Virus record (IMG/VR): IMGVR_UViG_3300017772_000121
Span: 1 to 24,596 of that record
Length of the DNA: 24,596 bases
Reading direction: 5' to 3' (one strand)
Source of the DNA: a virus
In this document: positions 1 through 8,293 of the stretch, in pieces
Position numbering within the stretch: position 1 is the stretch's first letter
Layout: each line of letters begins with the position of its first letter
Program-made: the position numbers and the translations under genes
The notes under the pieces: generated by a model
What the model was told of the DNA's origin: nothing
Seen by the model: only the letters and a program-made list of their open reading frames with translations
Database searches by the model: none

Positions 1-747
1 ATTTGAGTACATCGCAAATTCCATTGTGAGGTACTGGGCGGCGTTAGCAAATGCCTGACGCCGCGCCACCGGCTCTGCTGTGTCAGCAGCTAGCTGGAAA
101 GCATCTTGCGTTTTGCGTGTCAGATCTCGCGCTAATATCAAGCCAGCTAGAACATCCTCAGCCACATCACCCCTGCCGGGCTGACGTGTGAGCCATTTCT
201 TCAACACCTGATCTGCGCCTTGCTGCTCTGCTAGTTCTAGCATTGAGGTATAATTGATTGTGCCTCGCCGGGCGCGTTCAAATAATTCCTTGTTTAGCTC
301 TTTTACTTGCGCCATATAACCGGCGAGGTCAAAATCACCCGACGCATTCATGATTGCTGGAAGGTTCAAACCTTTTTCAAAAGTGATATCCAGCACACCT
401 TCAAGCGCGTCAATATCTTCTTGATTGGCTTGGCGTATGACTGTGCTGCCGCCGATCACCTGCACATCTTTTTCGGGGATCTTAGCGGTGACACGCTTTT
501 CAGCCTCAGCAGTTTTGCGCTTGATGAAGCCAACCGCGCCGGTAACTGCATCATCAAATAAACTGGCAACCTGCACAGGCTCATCCGGCAACGAAACTGG
601 GTTGTTAAGCTGCACAACCTCTTCCGGCATAACAGGCGCTAAATCTTCTTGTTCGGTTATGACCTCATCAGACACACCAAATGAAATCTCTTCCATTTGT
701 TGAGCCTTCGCCATTTCATCCATTTCTTCGCTGAGATCACGCGCCAT
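1..747 (-). CDS. Large internal virion/ejection-type protein, N-terminal 249 residues
   Basis: An open frame runs from ATG at 747 off the window edge without a stop, so only the first 249 residues are seen. The start is supported by AAAGGAA six bases upstream of ATG. The N-terminus (MARDLSEEMDEMAKAQQMEE) is acidic and Met/Gln-rich. Further in come a Lys/Glu-rich helical stretch and long Ala/Leu/Gln-rich helices. There is no signal peptide and no recognisable catalytic motif. It is the last visible gene of the tail and ejection operon, directly after the two large internal proteins, which is where short-tailed phages place their biggest injected protein. That role is inferred from position and helical composition; the missing C-terminal part could carry an enzymatic domain. 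Confidence 0.7.
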   Translation of the reverse strand, partial: MARDLSEEMDEMAKAQQMEEISFGVSDEVITEQEDLAPVMPEEVVQLNNPVSLPDEPVQVASLFDDAVTGAVGFIKRKTAEAEKRVTAKIPEKDVQVIGGSTVIRQANQEDIDALEGVLDITFEKGLNLPAIMNASGDFDLAGYMAQVKELNKELFERARRGTINYTSMLELAEQQGADQVLKKWLTRQPGRGDVAEDVLAGLILARDLTRKTQDAFQLAADTAEPVARRQAFANAAQYLTMEFAMYSN

Positions 748-750
748 TGT

Positions 751-834
751 TTATTCCTTTGGCTGTTCTTCTTCGGCCTCTGCCTGCATAGGCATTAGCT
801 CTCGCTTTGCGTATAACTCAGCAACCAATGACAT
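751..834 (-). CDS. Small acidic peptide, 27 aa, between two ejection protein genes
   Basis: A short frame from ATG at 834 to TAA at 751 (MSLVAELYAKRELMPMQAEA, then a Glu-rich end) fills the only gap between the 709-aa gene and the edge gene. It ends three bases before the next ATG, and the ribosome site of that next gene lies inside its last codons, so translation may be coupled. Its own ribosome site is weak: only an A-rich stretch upstream. The 5' end lies just after the TAA of the 709-aa gene. No function is known to me. It is supported by fit and spacing only. Confidence 0.45.
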   Translation of the reverse strand: MSLVAELYAKRELMPMQAEAEEEQPKE

Positions 835-838
835 TACA

Positions 839-2968
839 TTAGTATTCTTTTGCTGGTTGTCCTTTTGCTCTAATGAGCTTGTCGAGTTTTCCACGATCTA
901 CTCCTTCAAATTCATACCAAGGTATGCTTCCACCTTCAAATGCTTGGACGCCCGGAAAGTCTGCTGGAAGAACACCAGACTTTTTGCCAAACGCTTGATC
1001 GAACATACCATCTAATTGGGTTCTTGTGAATTGATACGGCTCACCGTCACTTGTTTTGTAAATAAACCGGCTTTTACCACTCGGCATTTTTTCGTATGCC
1101 ACACCAGAATATTTGGTGTGGAACCGACCTTCAGTTATGGGCATCATTTCTGTTGGGCTAAAGTTTGCGCCGGGGCGCTTTGTACCCATACCAACAACAG
1201 CCTCTAGTGTTGGGTGCGACACAACTTGGCCTGATGATCTTACCCAGCTTTCCCAATGGTATCTGCCAACAGACCCCACATCACCACGCCCAAGGCGATT
1301 ATAAAGGTCTGGCACACGATTTAATAGTGAGCGTTCAAGCGCCTCATATTGAACAAGTCCTTGTGCGCCCTCAAACTGTTTCATGATGTCGTCATAAATC
1401 TTGTCGCCACCACCCCACATTTGATTAATCTGGATGCGGTCAAGAACAACAACATCGTTTCGGCCAGATACAAGCAAAGCAAATGACATAATTTTGTTGC
1501 CGATACCTGTTCCTTCTGCAAGCGAATAATATTCGCGCCTAATTTCTTTACTGCTTTTGCTCTGGTCTGCAATCAAATTGTGCAAGCGCGTTAATGCAGA
1601 CACACCGTTTTCATCAACCGCAGACATCTTTTTTAAGAAAACCTCACCAAAATCGTTTGCGTTAGATGTGGCACTTTTGCCGGGCGCACCTTCTGGTTGT
1701 ATGCTCATTGACATTTTACGCCAAGCGGCAGTGTCTGCATCAGACCACTCGCCACGCGCTGCCTTTTGAATAAACGGTTGTGCAGCTTCCGCTAATTCAA
1801 GATATCCAGCCTCGTGTGGGAATGCCGACATACGTCTTGACAAGATAGCCCATAACATAAGTTGGCCTGTCAATTCTGGCCCAGACCCGGCGGTGTATGC
1901 GCCAACAAATTTTTGCTGTACCGCCAAACCTTCATCAGCCGCTTTGATTTGATCTGGCGTAATTTGCCCAAACCAATCAGCCCATTTTTCTGGGTTGTTT
2001 GCGTGGTCAATCATCCACGATGGCGGCATAGAAACTTCAGCTTTGTTTTGCATATTAGCAACCATAGCCGCATATGATTGCGGCGAGGCCAGCGGGTCAG
2101 GGAACTTTTGCTCAAGTTGCGTCATTACCGGCTTAACTTTTTCTGCGTTCTTTGGCGTTAGTTTAATTGGAACCAAGGACTGTTTACCTGTTCCCTCTGG
2201 CGTAAACCCATCAACCGTTACGCGATACTGCGGCGCAAGCCCGGAAACTGTTGGCGCATCAGATGCTGGCAAAAGAGTACCGGCTGGCGGCAAATCTTTA
2301 CCCATAAGCTTTTGACCAGCCACAATTGCCTCATCAACGATCTGGGTAGGGTCTACACCCATACCAAGTGTGACGCCGCTCTTGGCGTCTTCTAGGCGGG
2401 CTGGTGCGCCTGCTGCATAATCAGCAACAGCGCCAGCCCCGGCCTTAGCAGCCTGCGGCGCAACAAGACCCATCGACGCAAACTCGCCAGCTAAGTACCC
2501 TTGTTTTAAACCTTGCTTGGCTTCATCGCTAACATCCAAACTATCAACAACCCCATCAAACAAACCGCCAAGCGCCTCAGAACCAATGGTGCCAGAGATA
2601 GCGCTGAAGCCATCCAAGAACGATTGTAACCGCTCGCCCTCTTCTGCTGTAGCCGCTTTATAACCGCCATAAACTAAACCGGCAACATCTGGCAGACCAG
2701 TCACGATAGCACCGGGTACACCAACTGCTGCGCCAAGCTGTGTACCGCCAACCTCAGCTTCAGTAATTGGCGCGTCTGCTTGCTGTGAAAGCGCGTAAAT
2801 GTCGCGGTAATCACCCGCGCCAGCCGCCTGCATTTGCTCTAGAGCCATAGCCTTGTCGTAAACGCGGCGCATACGATAGGTGCCGACATCATCGCGCACA
2901 GTCTCAATTGACCCGCCGCTTTCAGCCGCGATGATAGTATTCATCATTTCTTGTGCTATATCGGTCAT
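839..2968 (-). CDS. Internal virion (ejection) protein, 709 aa, with helix-hairpin-helix motif
   Basis: The ATG at 2968 overlaps the stop of the preceding gene as ATGA. Residues 75-190 are rich in Gly/Ala with small hydrophobic stretches (GAAVGVPGAIVTGLPDVAGL), typical of segments that could insert into or cross membrane during DNA ejection. Residues 365-400 (LMLWAILSRRMSAFPHEAGY) and 484-515 together resemble an HhH-GPD DNA glycosylase fold: a GIGNK hairpin at 488-492 with Lys492, followed 18 residues later by Asp510 in VVVLDR. That is the spacing of Lys120 and Asp138 in E. coli endonuclease III. The C-terminal part has an HWESW motif near 571. The position in the tail/internal protein run says it is a virion component. 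The enzymatic reading is inference; the ejection role is the likelier part of the call. Confidence 0.7.
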   Translation of the reverse strand: MTDIAQEMMNTIIAAESGGSIETVRDDVGTYRMRRVYDKAMALEQMQAAGAGDYRDIYALSQQADAPITEAEVGGTQLGAAVGVPGAIVTGLPDVAGLVYGGYKAATAEEGERLQSFLDGFSAISGTIGSEALGGLFDGVVDSLDVSDEAKQGLKQGYLAGEFASMGLVAPQAAKAGAGAVADYAAGAPARLEDAKSGVTLGMGVDPTQIVDEAIVAGQKLMGKDLPPAGTLLPASDAPTVSGLAPQYRVTVDGFTPEGTGKQSLVPIKLTPKNAEKVKPVMTQLEQKFPDPLASPQSYAAMVANMQNKAEVSMPPSWMIDHANNPEKWADWFGQITPDQIKAADEGLAVQQKFVGAYTAGSGPELTGQLMLWAILSRRMSAFPHEAGYLELAEAAQPFIQKAARGEWSDADTAAWRKMSMSIQPEGAPGKSATSNANDFGEVFLKKMSAVDENGVSALTRLHNLIADQSKSSKEIRREYYSLAEGTGIGNKIMSFALLVSGRNDVVVLDRIQINQMWGGGDKIYDDIMKQFEGAQGLVQYEALERSLLNRVPDLYNRLGRGDVGSVGRYHWESWVRSSGQVVSHPTLEAVVGMGTKRPGANFSPTEMMPITEGRFHTKYSGVAYEKMPSGKSRFIYKTSDGEPYQFTRTQLDGMFDQAFGKKSGVLPADFPGVQAFEGGSIPWYEFEGVDRGKLDKLIRAKGQPAKEY

Positions 2969-4707
2969 TGTTCAAGTGCCGCCCGGTTGCGTTTAACAAT
3001 AGCAATCGCATCTAATAGTTTGTTGTGATTATTTTGATGATTTTGATTGTCTTCCAAAACACCTGATGATTTTAATATGATCGCATCAAGAGCTTCATCT
3101 GTGTCTGTCTTTTCACCGCCCATACGCAATTGGCTATTTTTAATTTTGTTAATTGTGCTTAGGGCTGAACTAATACCATCCTTTAATCTTTTTTGCACAT
3201 TACCCTTCTCAATAAACCCATCAGCCCAAGTCATTGGGTCTAGATTAGGAGTTATCCGCAGGGCCGCGTCTAGCTCAACCATACCCTGCATTACAAATTT
3301 TGCGGCCTCGCTTCTTTCACCTGACGCATCAAGCGTCATCATTCCAATATCAGGAACGCCAAGCGACATTTTAATTTTATCTATAGCCTCTTTTCTGGCG
3401 CTGGTTCGGTTCGTTTTTATTACAGTCAAATATTTCCTAGCACTTTCTAGCGTTATTTTTCTGGCTGCCCTCGCATTTAGAATATCCGCAGTGGTCAAAA
3501 ATCGATCCATACCCTTTTGGTCTAAAAGCAACAATGTATCTGGGTCATCATTGCCACCCTTCACAAAATACGCATCATTAAATTTTGACGCTTTATCGGG
3601 GTCTAGATTACGCAACTCAACTATCTTTGCTCGGACAATTTCATCATCAGTTTTGCCCTCAATCAAAAACTCAGTAAGTTCAATTTCTAGATCTCTTACA
3701 TTGTTCTTTCTTTCGCGCTCAATTCTAGCATCTTGCTGTGTCTCTCTTGCATACACATCATTGATTGCAGTGTTTGATCTTTTAAACGCCTCAAGACGCT
3801 CTTCTGAGTTAAGAGACATAGCAATGGTTGCAATCCCATTATCTGTAATTTTCATTTTGCCAGTCTTTAATGTATCTAAAATCTCTTGGCTGTTTTTAAG
3901 GGGATCTCGCAAAACATATTCGCCTATAGCGTTTATCTTCGCGTCACTAACAGCCTTGTCAAAATTCGCAAGAGAGTTTGTTAAAAACGCCGCGTCTTCA
4001 GTTTCGTTAGCAAATTTAATCAATTTCTCTTTTTGTTTAAGAATATGACCACCCATTTCATCTGGGCCTTTTGCCGCTGTGGTAAAGATCATACCCGGTA
4101 TGTCATCAATAATTTGATCCACGCCTTTTGCAGATAAATACTTGGCTTGCTCTTCAGCCTTTGTAGCCATCATCTTGACGTGGGTTGTGTAGGCAGTATT
4201 GCCAATGGTTGACAAGCCAAGGCGCAGTTTAGCGCCTGTCGCCGGGTCAACATCAGTCATTGCGCCGCTAAAGCCGTTAATGACACCGTCAAGCTGCCTT
4301 TGAAGATCAACAACGCTGGTAAAGTTTACATGACCCTCAACAGCTATTTGCTTAATTGCATCACGCGCTGTTATCTCAAGGTTAGCCGCAACAGTGTTTA
4401 GCGCCGCCTGACGCTCTGCTCTGCCGCGCACAGTTTCAGTGCTGCCGGGCAACAATGCTTTTCTAGCCTCGGCGTCCTCAGCTTTAATAAGATCAACAAC
4501 GCTTGGCGCATTAGCTGCGCCAAACTCAGCACCCTCAATCTTTGCTTGTGTTTCGTATTGCTGAAAAGCAAAGCGAGACATTTGGTCGAGCGATTGTGCA
4601 ATCGTGCTTGCCACCCTAGCTTGCGCTGTTCCAGTGGCAACAAAATTAACGCCGGGCAGCGATGCAATGCCGACGCCAAGTGGCCTATATTCTAGTGACC
4701 TAGCCAT
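2965..4707 (-). CDS. Internal virion protein, 580 aa, helical
   Basis: The ATG at 4707 shares a base with the stop of the gene before (TAATG), and its own stop overlaps the next start (ATGA), so three ejection genes are translationally coupled. The protein starts MARSLEYRPLGVGIASLPG, then becomes long, charged and Ala/Lys/Glu-rich, consistent with extended helices. No enzyme motif is seen. Its size and place between a gp14-like small protein and a larger ejection protein match the middle internal core protein of T7-like phages (gp15 position), but I see no clear sequence similarity to T7 gp15. The C-terminal two thirds (about 2,990-4,120) are visibly richer in A+T than the flanking genes, with many AAA/AAT/ATT codons, suggesting a different evolutionary history or relaxed codon use there. 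Confidence 0.7.
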   Translation of the reverse strand: MARSLEYRPLGVGIASLPGVNFVATGTAQARVASTIAQSLDQMSRFAFQQYETQAKIEGAEFGAANAPSVVDLIKAEDAEARKALLPGSTETVRGRAERQAALNTVAANLEITARDAIKQIAVEGHVNFTSVVDLQRQLDGVINGFSGAMTDVDPATGAKLRLGLSTIGNTAYTTHVKMMATKAEEQAKYLSAKGVDQIIDDIPGMIFTTAAKGPDEMGGHILKQKEKLIKFANETEDAAFLTNSLANFDKAVSDAKINAIGEYVLRDPLKNSQEILDTLKTGKMKITDNGIATIAMSLNSEERLEAFKRSNTAINDVYARETQQDARIERERKNNVRDLEIELTEFLIEGKTDDEIVRAKIVELRNLDPDKASKFNDAYFVKGGNDDPDTLLLLDQKGMDRFLTTADILNARAARKITLESARKYLTVIKTNRTSARKEAIDKIKMSLGVPDIGMMTLDASGERSEAAKFVMQGMVELDAALRITPNLDPMTWADGFIEKGNVQKRLKDGISSALSTINKIKNSQLRMGGEKTDTDEALDAIILKSSGVLEDNQNHQNNHNKLLDAIAIVKRNRAALEQ

Positions 4708-5135
4708 TAACCAATACTCTTGTTCATCATTAACCCAGACCCAAATGTGCCGATAGCGGCAGCAAAGCCAGCTTGCCTAGCTGCGCTGGCCTGCATCATA
4801 TATTGATCGGCTTGCATATAACCGCCGCGCAAAGCAATGATCTCATTGTTCTTTACGGTGTATAATTCTTTGACACCTTTTGCCCGCGCTGCTCTATTTA
4901 AATTATCTACGTTGCCAAGCCCTATACCGCCGTATGCGTTAATCGTGGCGGCAGTAGCTATCATGTTGTCCATTACCACAACCGCCTGCTGCTTTTGCTT
5001 CAACGCCTCTTGTTGCGCCTGCAAGCGTGTGTAACCTGCCTGAGATTGTAAAGCGGCAGACTGTTGCTGCCCGGCTCGGTACTGCATAAAAGCGCTAGCG
5101 CCTGCAAGCGCCAATCCTAAACCACCACCACTCAT
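4707..5135 (-). CDS. Small internal virion protein, T7 gp14-like position, 142 aa
   Basis: The start ATG at 5135 overlaps the previous stop as ATGA. The N-terminus (MSGGGLGLALAGASAFMQYR) is Gly/Ala-rich and hydrophobic, followed by a Gln/Ala coiled coil at about 20-55 (QQQSAALQSQAGYTRLQAQQ), then Met/Ala-rich helices and another Gly-rich hydrophobic end. This pattern, a small Ala/Gln-rich protein with a membrane-active N-terminus located just after the tail tube gene, is that of the gp14-class internal protein, which is ejected and forms the outer-membrane end of the DNA channel in T7. The assignment rests on size, composition and gene order, not on a diagnostic motif. Confidence 0.7.
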   Translation of the reverse strand: MSGGGLGLALAGASAFMQYRAGQQQSAALQSQAGYTRLQAQQEALKQKQQAVVVMDNMIATAATINAYGGIGLGNVDNLNRAARAKGVKELYTVKNNEIIALRGGYMQADQYMMQASAARQAGFAAAIGTFGSGLMMNKSIG

Positions 5136-7339
5136 TGCCCTGCACTCACTTTATAATCAATGCCAAGCAGCGTCATTTTCAATGGCACTTCTTGACCAAT
5201 TGTGATTTGACCATCGTATGTATAACCTAACATAGAATGTAGCGTTTTGATACCAGTGTACTCAGGAACCGCACCGCCAAGAACTCCGCTACCAAATTGC
5301 CTAAACGGCACTAACTTGCCGTCAATTGTTAACGACTGCGTTTCAAACAATTCTGCATTTACCTCAAAGATACGTTTCTTAAAACCTTTTAAAGAGCCGC
5401 TAGATAGACGCGGCTCAACCGGCAGCGTCTTTACCTCTGGGGTAAAATTAAGACCAACTTGATAGCTTGTGCCAGCCGCCGTAGCAAAAGACACCCTAAA
5501 GGGTGAGGCTGGCACAACCTGATCTGGCTCAATAATACCATCACGAACAACCTTTACCGTTTCGCCTTTAAGGTGATCCATAGTTACACTGGCAGCAGCG
5601 CCGCCTGTTTTGGCGCTATCAAGCAATGTGTTAGCGTCAAACAACTCAACATAATAAACATTGCTGCTATCTACTGTGCGCTTTACAACGGTATAGATGT
5701 CATCAACATCAACGCCAATGTTTAAAAAATTCCCACCTGTTGTCCACTCACTGGGCGCAATTACATTTTGACTACGCAGCAACGTATAGCAGGCAATGCT
5801 GCCGTCATCGTCATTTACAATTAACAAGCGGTCGCCTTCGTCAGTGCCTGTCGCTTTACGCACAGCCATCTCGCCGGGCGTCTTTAGCAGGTGCGATGAT
5901 AGCAACGATATCTTGGCTGATGTGTAGGCTTGCACTGTGTCGCTATAAATAAATTCTTGAAGCGCTTTGCCCTGACGCTGAATAAACAAGGTCGAGCCAT
6001 CTACGTTTTGCAGCCTGATGCCTGGCTTCATACCAAAGCCGGTTTGCTGCTTTACAATCATGTTTGTTGGCGTGATGGGTTCGTCTAGCGCTTGCGGCAC
6101 ATAGAACTCAGCGCCGGTTGTGAACACCTGCAAATGGCGGCCAGAATAAATATCAACGATAGCATTAAATGTGCCAGTGTCTAATGTTGCTTCAACACCT
6201 GCATCATCAAGCGCTTCGCCGGGGTCAAAGTTAAAAAAGTCAGATACGCGACTGCCCCACAATGTTGATGGGCGTGATTTGCTGCCGCCAAAATATAACC
6301 GGCCTTCGTGAAATGTGACGCTGCGCGGCCAGCCGCGTGTTGATGACCACACCGCCTCGTAACCGTGTTCGCTGTTCCATTTTCCCTTTGTGATACCACT
6401 TGTATCAAAAAACGGTATCTCAACGTAGGCTTTGATTTCTGTGTCGCTGACATATTCAACGTAACGCGCACGGCCAAAACCATTGTCAGCGGCAGCATAT
6501 GAGCCAACAGCCGCTGTGCTAAAAGGAGCTATTTTATACTGGGATGTGCCATTCGGTGCTGTATCCCAAACTGGGTAAACTGTAGCCAGTTTACTCGACG
6601 CGACATAATCTTCGACGTGCCGCTTTTGGCCTGAGCCAGTGCCGCTGGTGATTTCAATAAACATACCATTTGGCTCATCGTCCAGCGTAAAACTGCTAGA
6701 TGATTTTAATGTTATAGTATTCGCCCCACCACCCTGAGCCGTGCCAGTGTCTGTCGTTGTTGCACTCGCTGTTATTGTAATGTTTCCAACCGTGCTTGAT
6801 GGCGTTATGGTAAACTGCGGGCTGTGAACAATATATTCAAATGCGTGTTTTGGTATGTGGTCAAAGTCGATGGTGCTGGCCGACCAATTGGCGTCAGTGG
6901 CCCCGCGCACAATTTTTATTGGCTCTAAATCCTCATGCACCACAATAACTGTGTCAGCAGATTGCACCCAATTCATCTGCGGCAGTATAGACGCAGTAAC
7001 AGCAGCCACAGCCAAAAAGTTGCTGCCACCACCATTGATTGCAGTAATCTGTGCGCCATTCTTAAAAACATACATTTTGCCGGGCGTGAACACCAGCATA
7101 TAGCTATCAGATACACTAAACTCAAATGGCACCATACGAACTGCGGTGCCTGCGCCACTGTCTAACTCAGCAACAAACTTAGTGCCGTCACGCCGCTTTG
7201 CGCCGCCTTGCGGCTGGATGCTTACATTACGCGCTGTGGTCAGGCCAGAGCTATACTGGTCAATATCAGTTCGGGCGCGTAGCTTTGGATCTAGCTCACC
7301 ACTGGTAAAATCATTTTGGATCTGAATAATTCGGCTCAT
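5132..7339 (-). CDS. Tail tubular protein B-like (tail nozzle/stabilisation) protein, 735 aa
   Basis: The N-terminal signature is IQNDFTSGELDPKLRARTDI, then YSSGLTTARNVSIQPQGGAK followed by RRDGTKFV. It is the hallmark opening of the family annotated as tubular protein B or tail stabilisation protein in many podoviruses. It forms the tail nozzle below the adaptor ring and may extend to fibre attachment. The rest is beta-rich with aromatic patches (HEGRLYFGGSKSRPSTLWGS near residue 340) that are also typical. It follows the tubular protein A gene with one base between the start and the preceding stop, the same order as T7 genes 11 and 12. Length is in the usual 700-800 range. The stop overlaps the next gene (ATGA). 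Confidence 0.9.
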   Translation of the reverse strand: MSRIIQIQNDFTSGELDPKLRARTDIDQYSSGLTTARNVSIQPQGGAKRRDGTKFVAELDSGAGTAVRMVPFEFSVSDSYMLVFTPGKMYVFKNGAQITAINGGGSNFLAVAAVTASILPQMNWVQSADTVIVVHEDLEPIKIVRGATDANWSASTIDFDHIPKHAFEYIVHSPQFTITPSSTVGNITITASATTTDTGTAQGGGANTITLKSSSSFTLDDEPNGMFIEITSGTGSGQKRHVEDYVASSKLATVYPVWDTAPNGTSQYKIAPFSTAAVGSYAAADNGFGRARYVEYVSDTEIKAYVEIPFFDTSGITKGKWNSEHGYEAVWSSTRGWPRSVTFHEGRLYFGGSKSRPSTLWGSRVSDFFNFDPGEALDDAGVEATLDTGTFNAIVDIYSGRHLQVFTTGAEFYVPQALDEPITPTNMIVKQQTGFGMKPGIRLQNVDGSTLFIQRQGKALQEFIYSDTVQAYTSAKISLLSSHLLKTPGEMAVRKATGTDEGDRLLIVNDDDGSIACYTLLRSQNVIAPSEWTTGGNFLNIGVDVDDIYTVVKRTVDSSNVYYVELFDANTLLDSAKTGGAAASVTMDHLKGETVKVVRDGIIEPDQVVPASPFRVSFATAAGTSYQVGLNFTPEVKTLPVEPRLSSGSLKGFKKRIFEVNAELFETQSLTIDGKLVPFRQFGSGVLGGAVPEYTGIKTLHSMLGYTYDGQITIGQEVPLKMTLLGIDYKVSAGQ

Positions 7340-7340
7340 G

Positions 7341-7955
7341 CTAGAACCTTATGTCAGAGATAGGAAACTCATGTATAGTTTGTGCTGGACGATCAGCGCC
7401 ATCAATATTTATTGAAACACGCAACAGCCCACCACGCATATTTTCTGACGGCGCACCGTATGCCTTTTGGTGATAATAATCACCCTTAGTAAGCTGATCG
7501 GTTACCGGCTCGGCAAAATCAGCCGCTAGTGCTGTTTTTAGCAAGCGCACAAAATAAGGTGGAAACACAGCTTCTGCTGGGCGGTACTGATAATCAATCC
7601 AGACCTGTTCATAGTTTGTGTAAAGGCCAAGGTTGTAGATCTCAAAGTCTCGCACTGGCTGCGCCCCAACAGCGCCAACATTAAATACAGCCTTTGGGTT
7701 GCCGAGTATGTCACCGGGCAGAGCGTAAGTGTATTTCCATTCATTGATGGGGGTGCTAGCCAAGCGGCCTAGCTTTACCTTTTTAACAGACCAACTAAAT
7801 GGGTACTGCATTAAGATAGTATCGCGGATATCGTCATAAAGACGATCAGCCACTTGCGCTTCATCGGTGCCAGTGGCAAATGACGAAAGCGGGGCAGCGC
7901 CCAGCATGATCAGAGCCTCGGAACATATTGATAGTTTGGTGTCGCCCTGCGCCAT
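7341..7955 (-). CDS. Tail tubular protein A-like (adaptor) protein, 204 aa
   Basis: The N-terminal region (LSICSEALIMLGAAPLSSF, then DEAQVADRLYDDIRDTIL and QYPFSWSVKK) matches the gp11-like adaptor family. In that family a helical bundle binds the portal and a beta part meets the nozzle. WKYTYALPGDIL and the PYFVRLLKTALAADFAEPVT segment are also typical of it. Length is normal (about 200 aa). A good ribosome site, GGAG seven bases before ATG, lies just downstream of the hairpin at 7,978-7,999, so this gene opens the tail unit. It is followed directly by the tubular protein B gene. Confidence 0.9.
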   Translation of the reverse strand: MAQGDTKLSICSEALIMLGAAPLSSFATGTDEAQVADRLYDDIRDTILMQYPFSWSVKKVKLGRLASTPINEWKYTYALPGDILGNPKAVFNVGAVGAQPVRDFEIYNLGLYTNYEQVWIDYQYRPAEAVFPPYFVRLLKTALAADFAEPVTDQLTKGDYYHQKAYGAPSENMRGGLLRVSINIDGADRPAQTIHEFPISDIRF

Positions 7956-7977
7956 TTGTTACTCCAAAATAAGGAAA

Positions 7978-7999
7978 TGGGGCGGCCTAAACCGCCCCA
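7978..7999 (-). terminator. Hairpin terminator-like element after the capsid unit
   Basis: An eight-base-pair perfect stem (TGGGGCGG with CCGCCCCA) and a six-base loop lie between the 90-aa gene and the adaptor gene. On the - strand it is followed by TTTCCTTATTTT, a broken T-tract, so it probably gives partial termination and lowers tail gene transcription relative to capsid. Confidence 0.65.
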
Positions 8000-8005
8000 C
8001 TATTA

Positions 8006-8278
8006 TTAGTCAGCGTCAGCGACTGATATAGCCGTGCCGTCTGATACGTCAACAACACCAGATGCGTTTGACAAAACAACAACGATTGACATTGTTGGTG
8101 TTCCGCTGTCGCGAACAAAGATAATGTCACCAACTGCCAGTGTGTCTGACAGATTGTTGAAATAACCTTCGGTATTCACAGTCGCAATCGCGTCTGCTGA
8201 TGTGTAGGTGTACATTGATGGTGCGTTGCCAGATTTAGCTGCACCAATAACATTCCATCCTGCTGAAGAGAAAGCCAT
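8006..8278 (-). CDS. Capsid decoration-like small protein, 90 aa
   Basis: It starts at ATG 8278 with a strong AGGAGT ribosome site nine bases upstream, right after the major capsid gene. The sequence is small, Thr/Ser/Ala/Val-rich and beta-like: MYTYTSADAIATVNTEGYFN, then AVGDIIFVRDSG and SIVVVLSNASGVVDV. Short proteins with the TYTSxDxIATV...GYFN...VGDxIFV pattern sit next to capsid genes in several phages and are usually annotated as structural or head decoration proteins. The strong ribosome site and the shared transcription unit with capsid suggest high expression. The exact role (decoration, fibre base) is inferred. Confidence 0.7.
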   Translation of the reverse strand: MAFSSAGWNVIGAAKSGNAPSMYTYTSADAIATVNTEGYFNNLSDTLAVGDIIFVRDSGTPTMSIVVVLSNASGVVDVSDGTAISVADAD

Positions 8279-8293
8279 TTTCTACACTCCTTT

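Noticed and set aside
3047-4048. A 333-codon open frame on the + strand antisense to the 580-aa ejection gene
   Set aside because: It is Ser/Ile/Leu-rich as expected for the complement of a charged helical gene, has no fitting ribosome site, and lies fully inside a well-placed gene of the operon.
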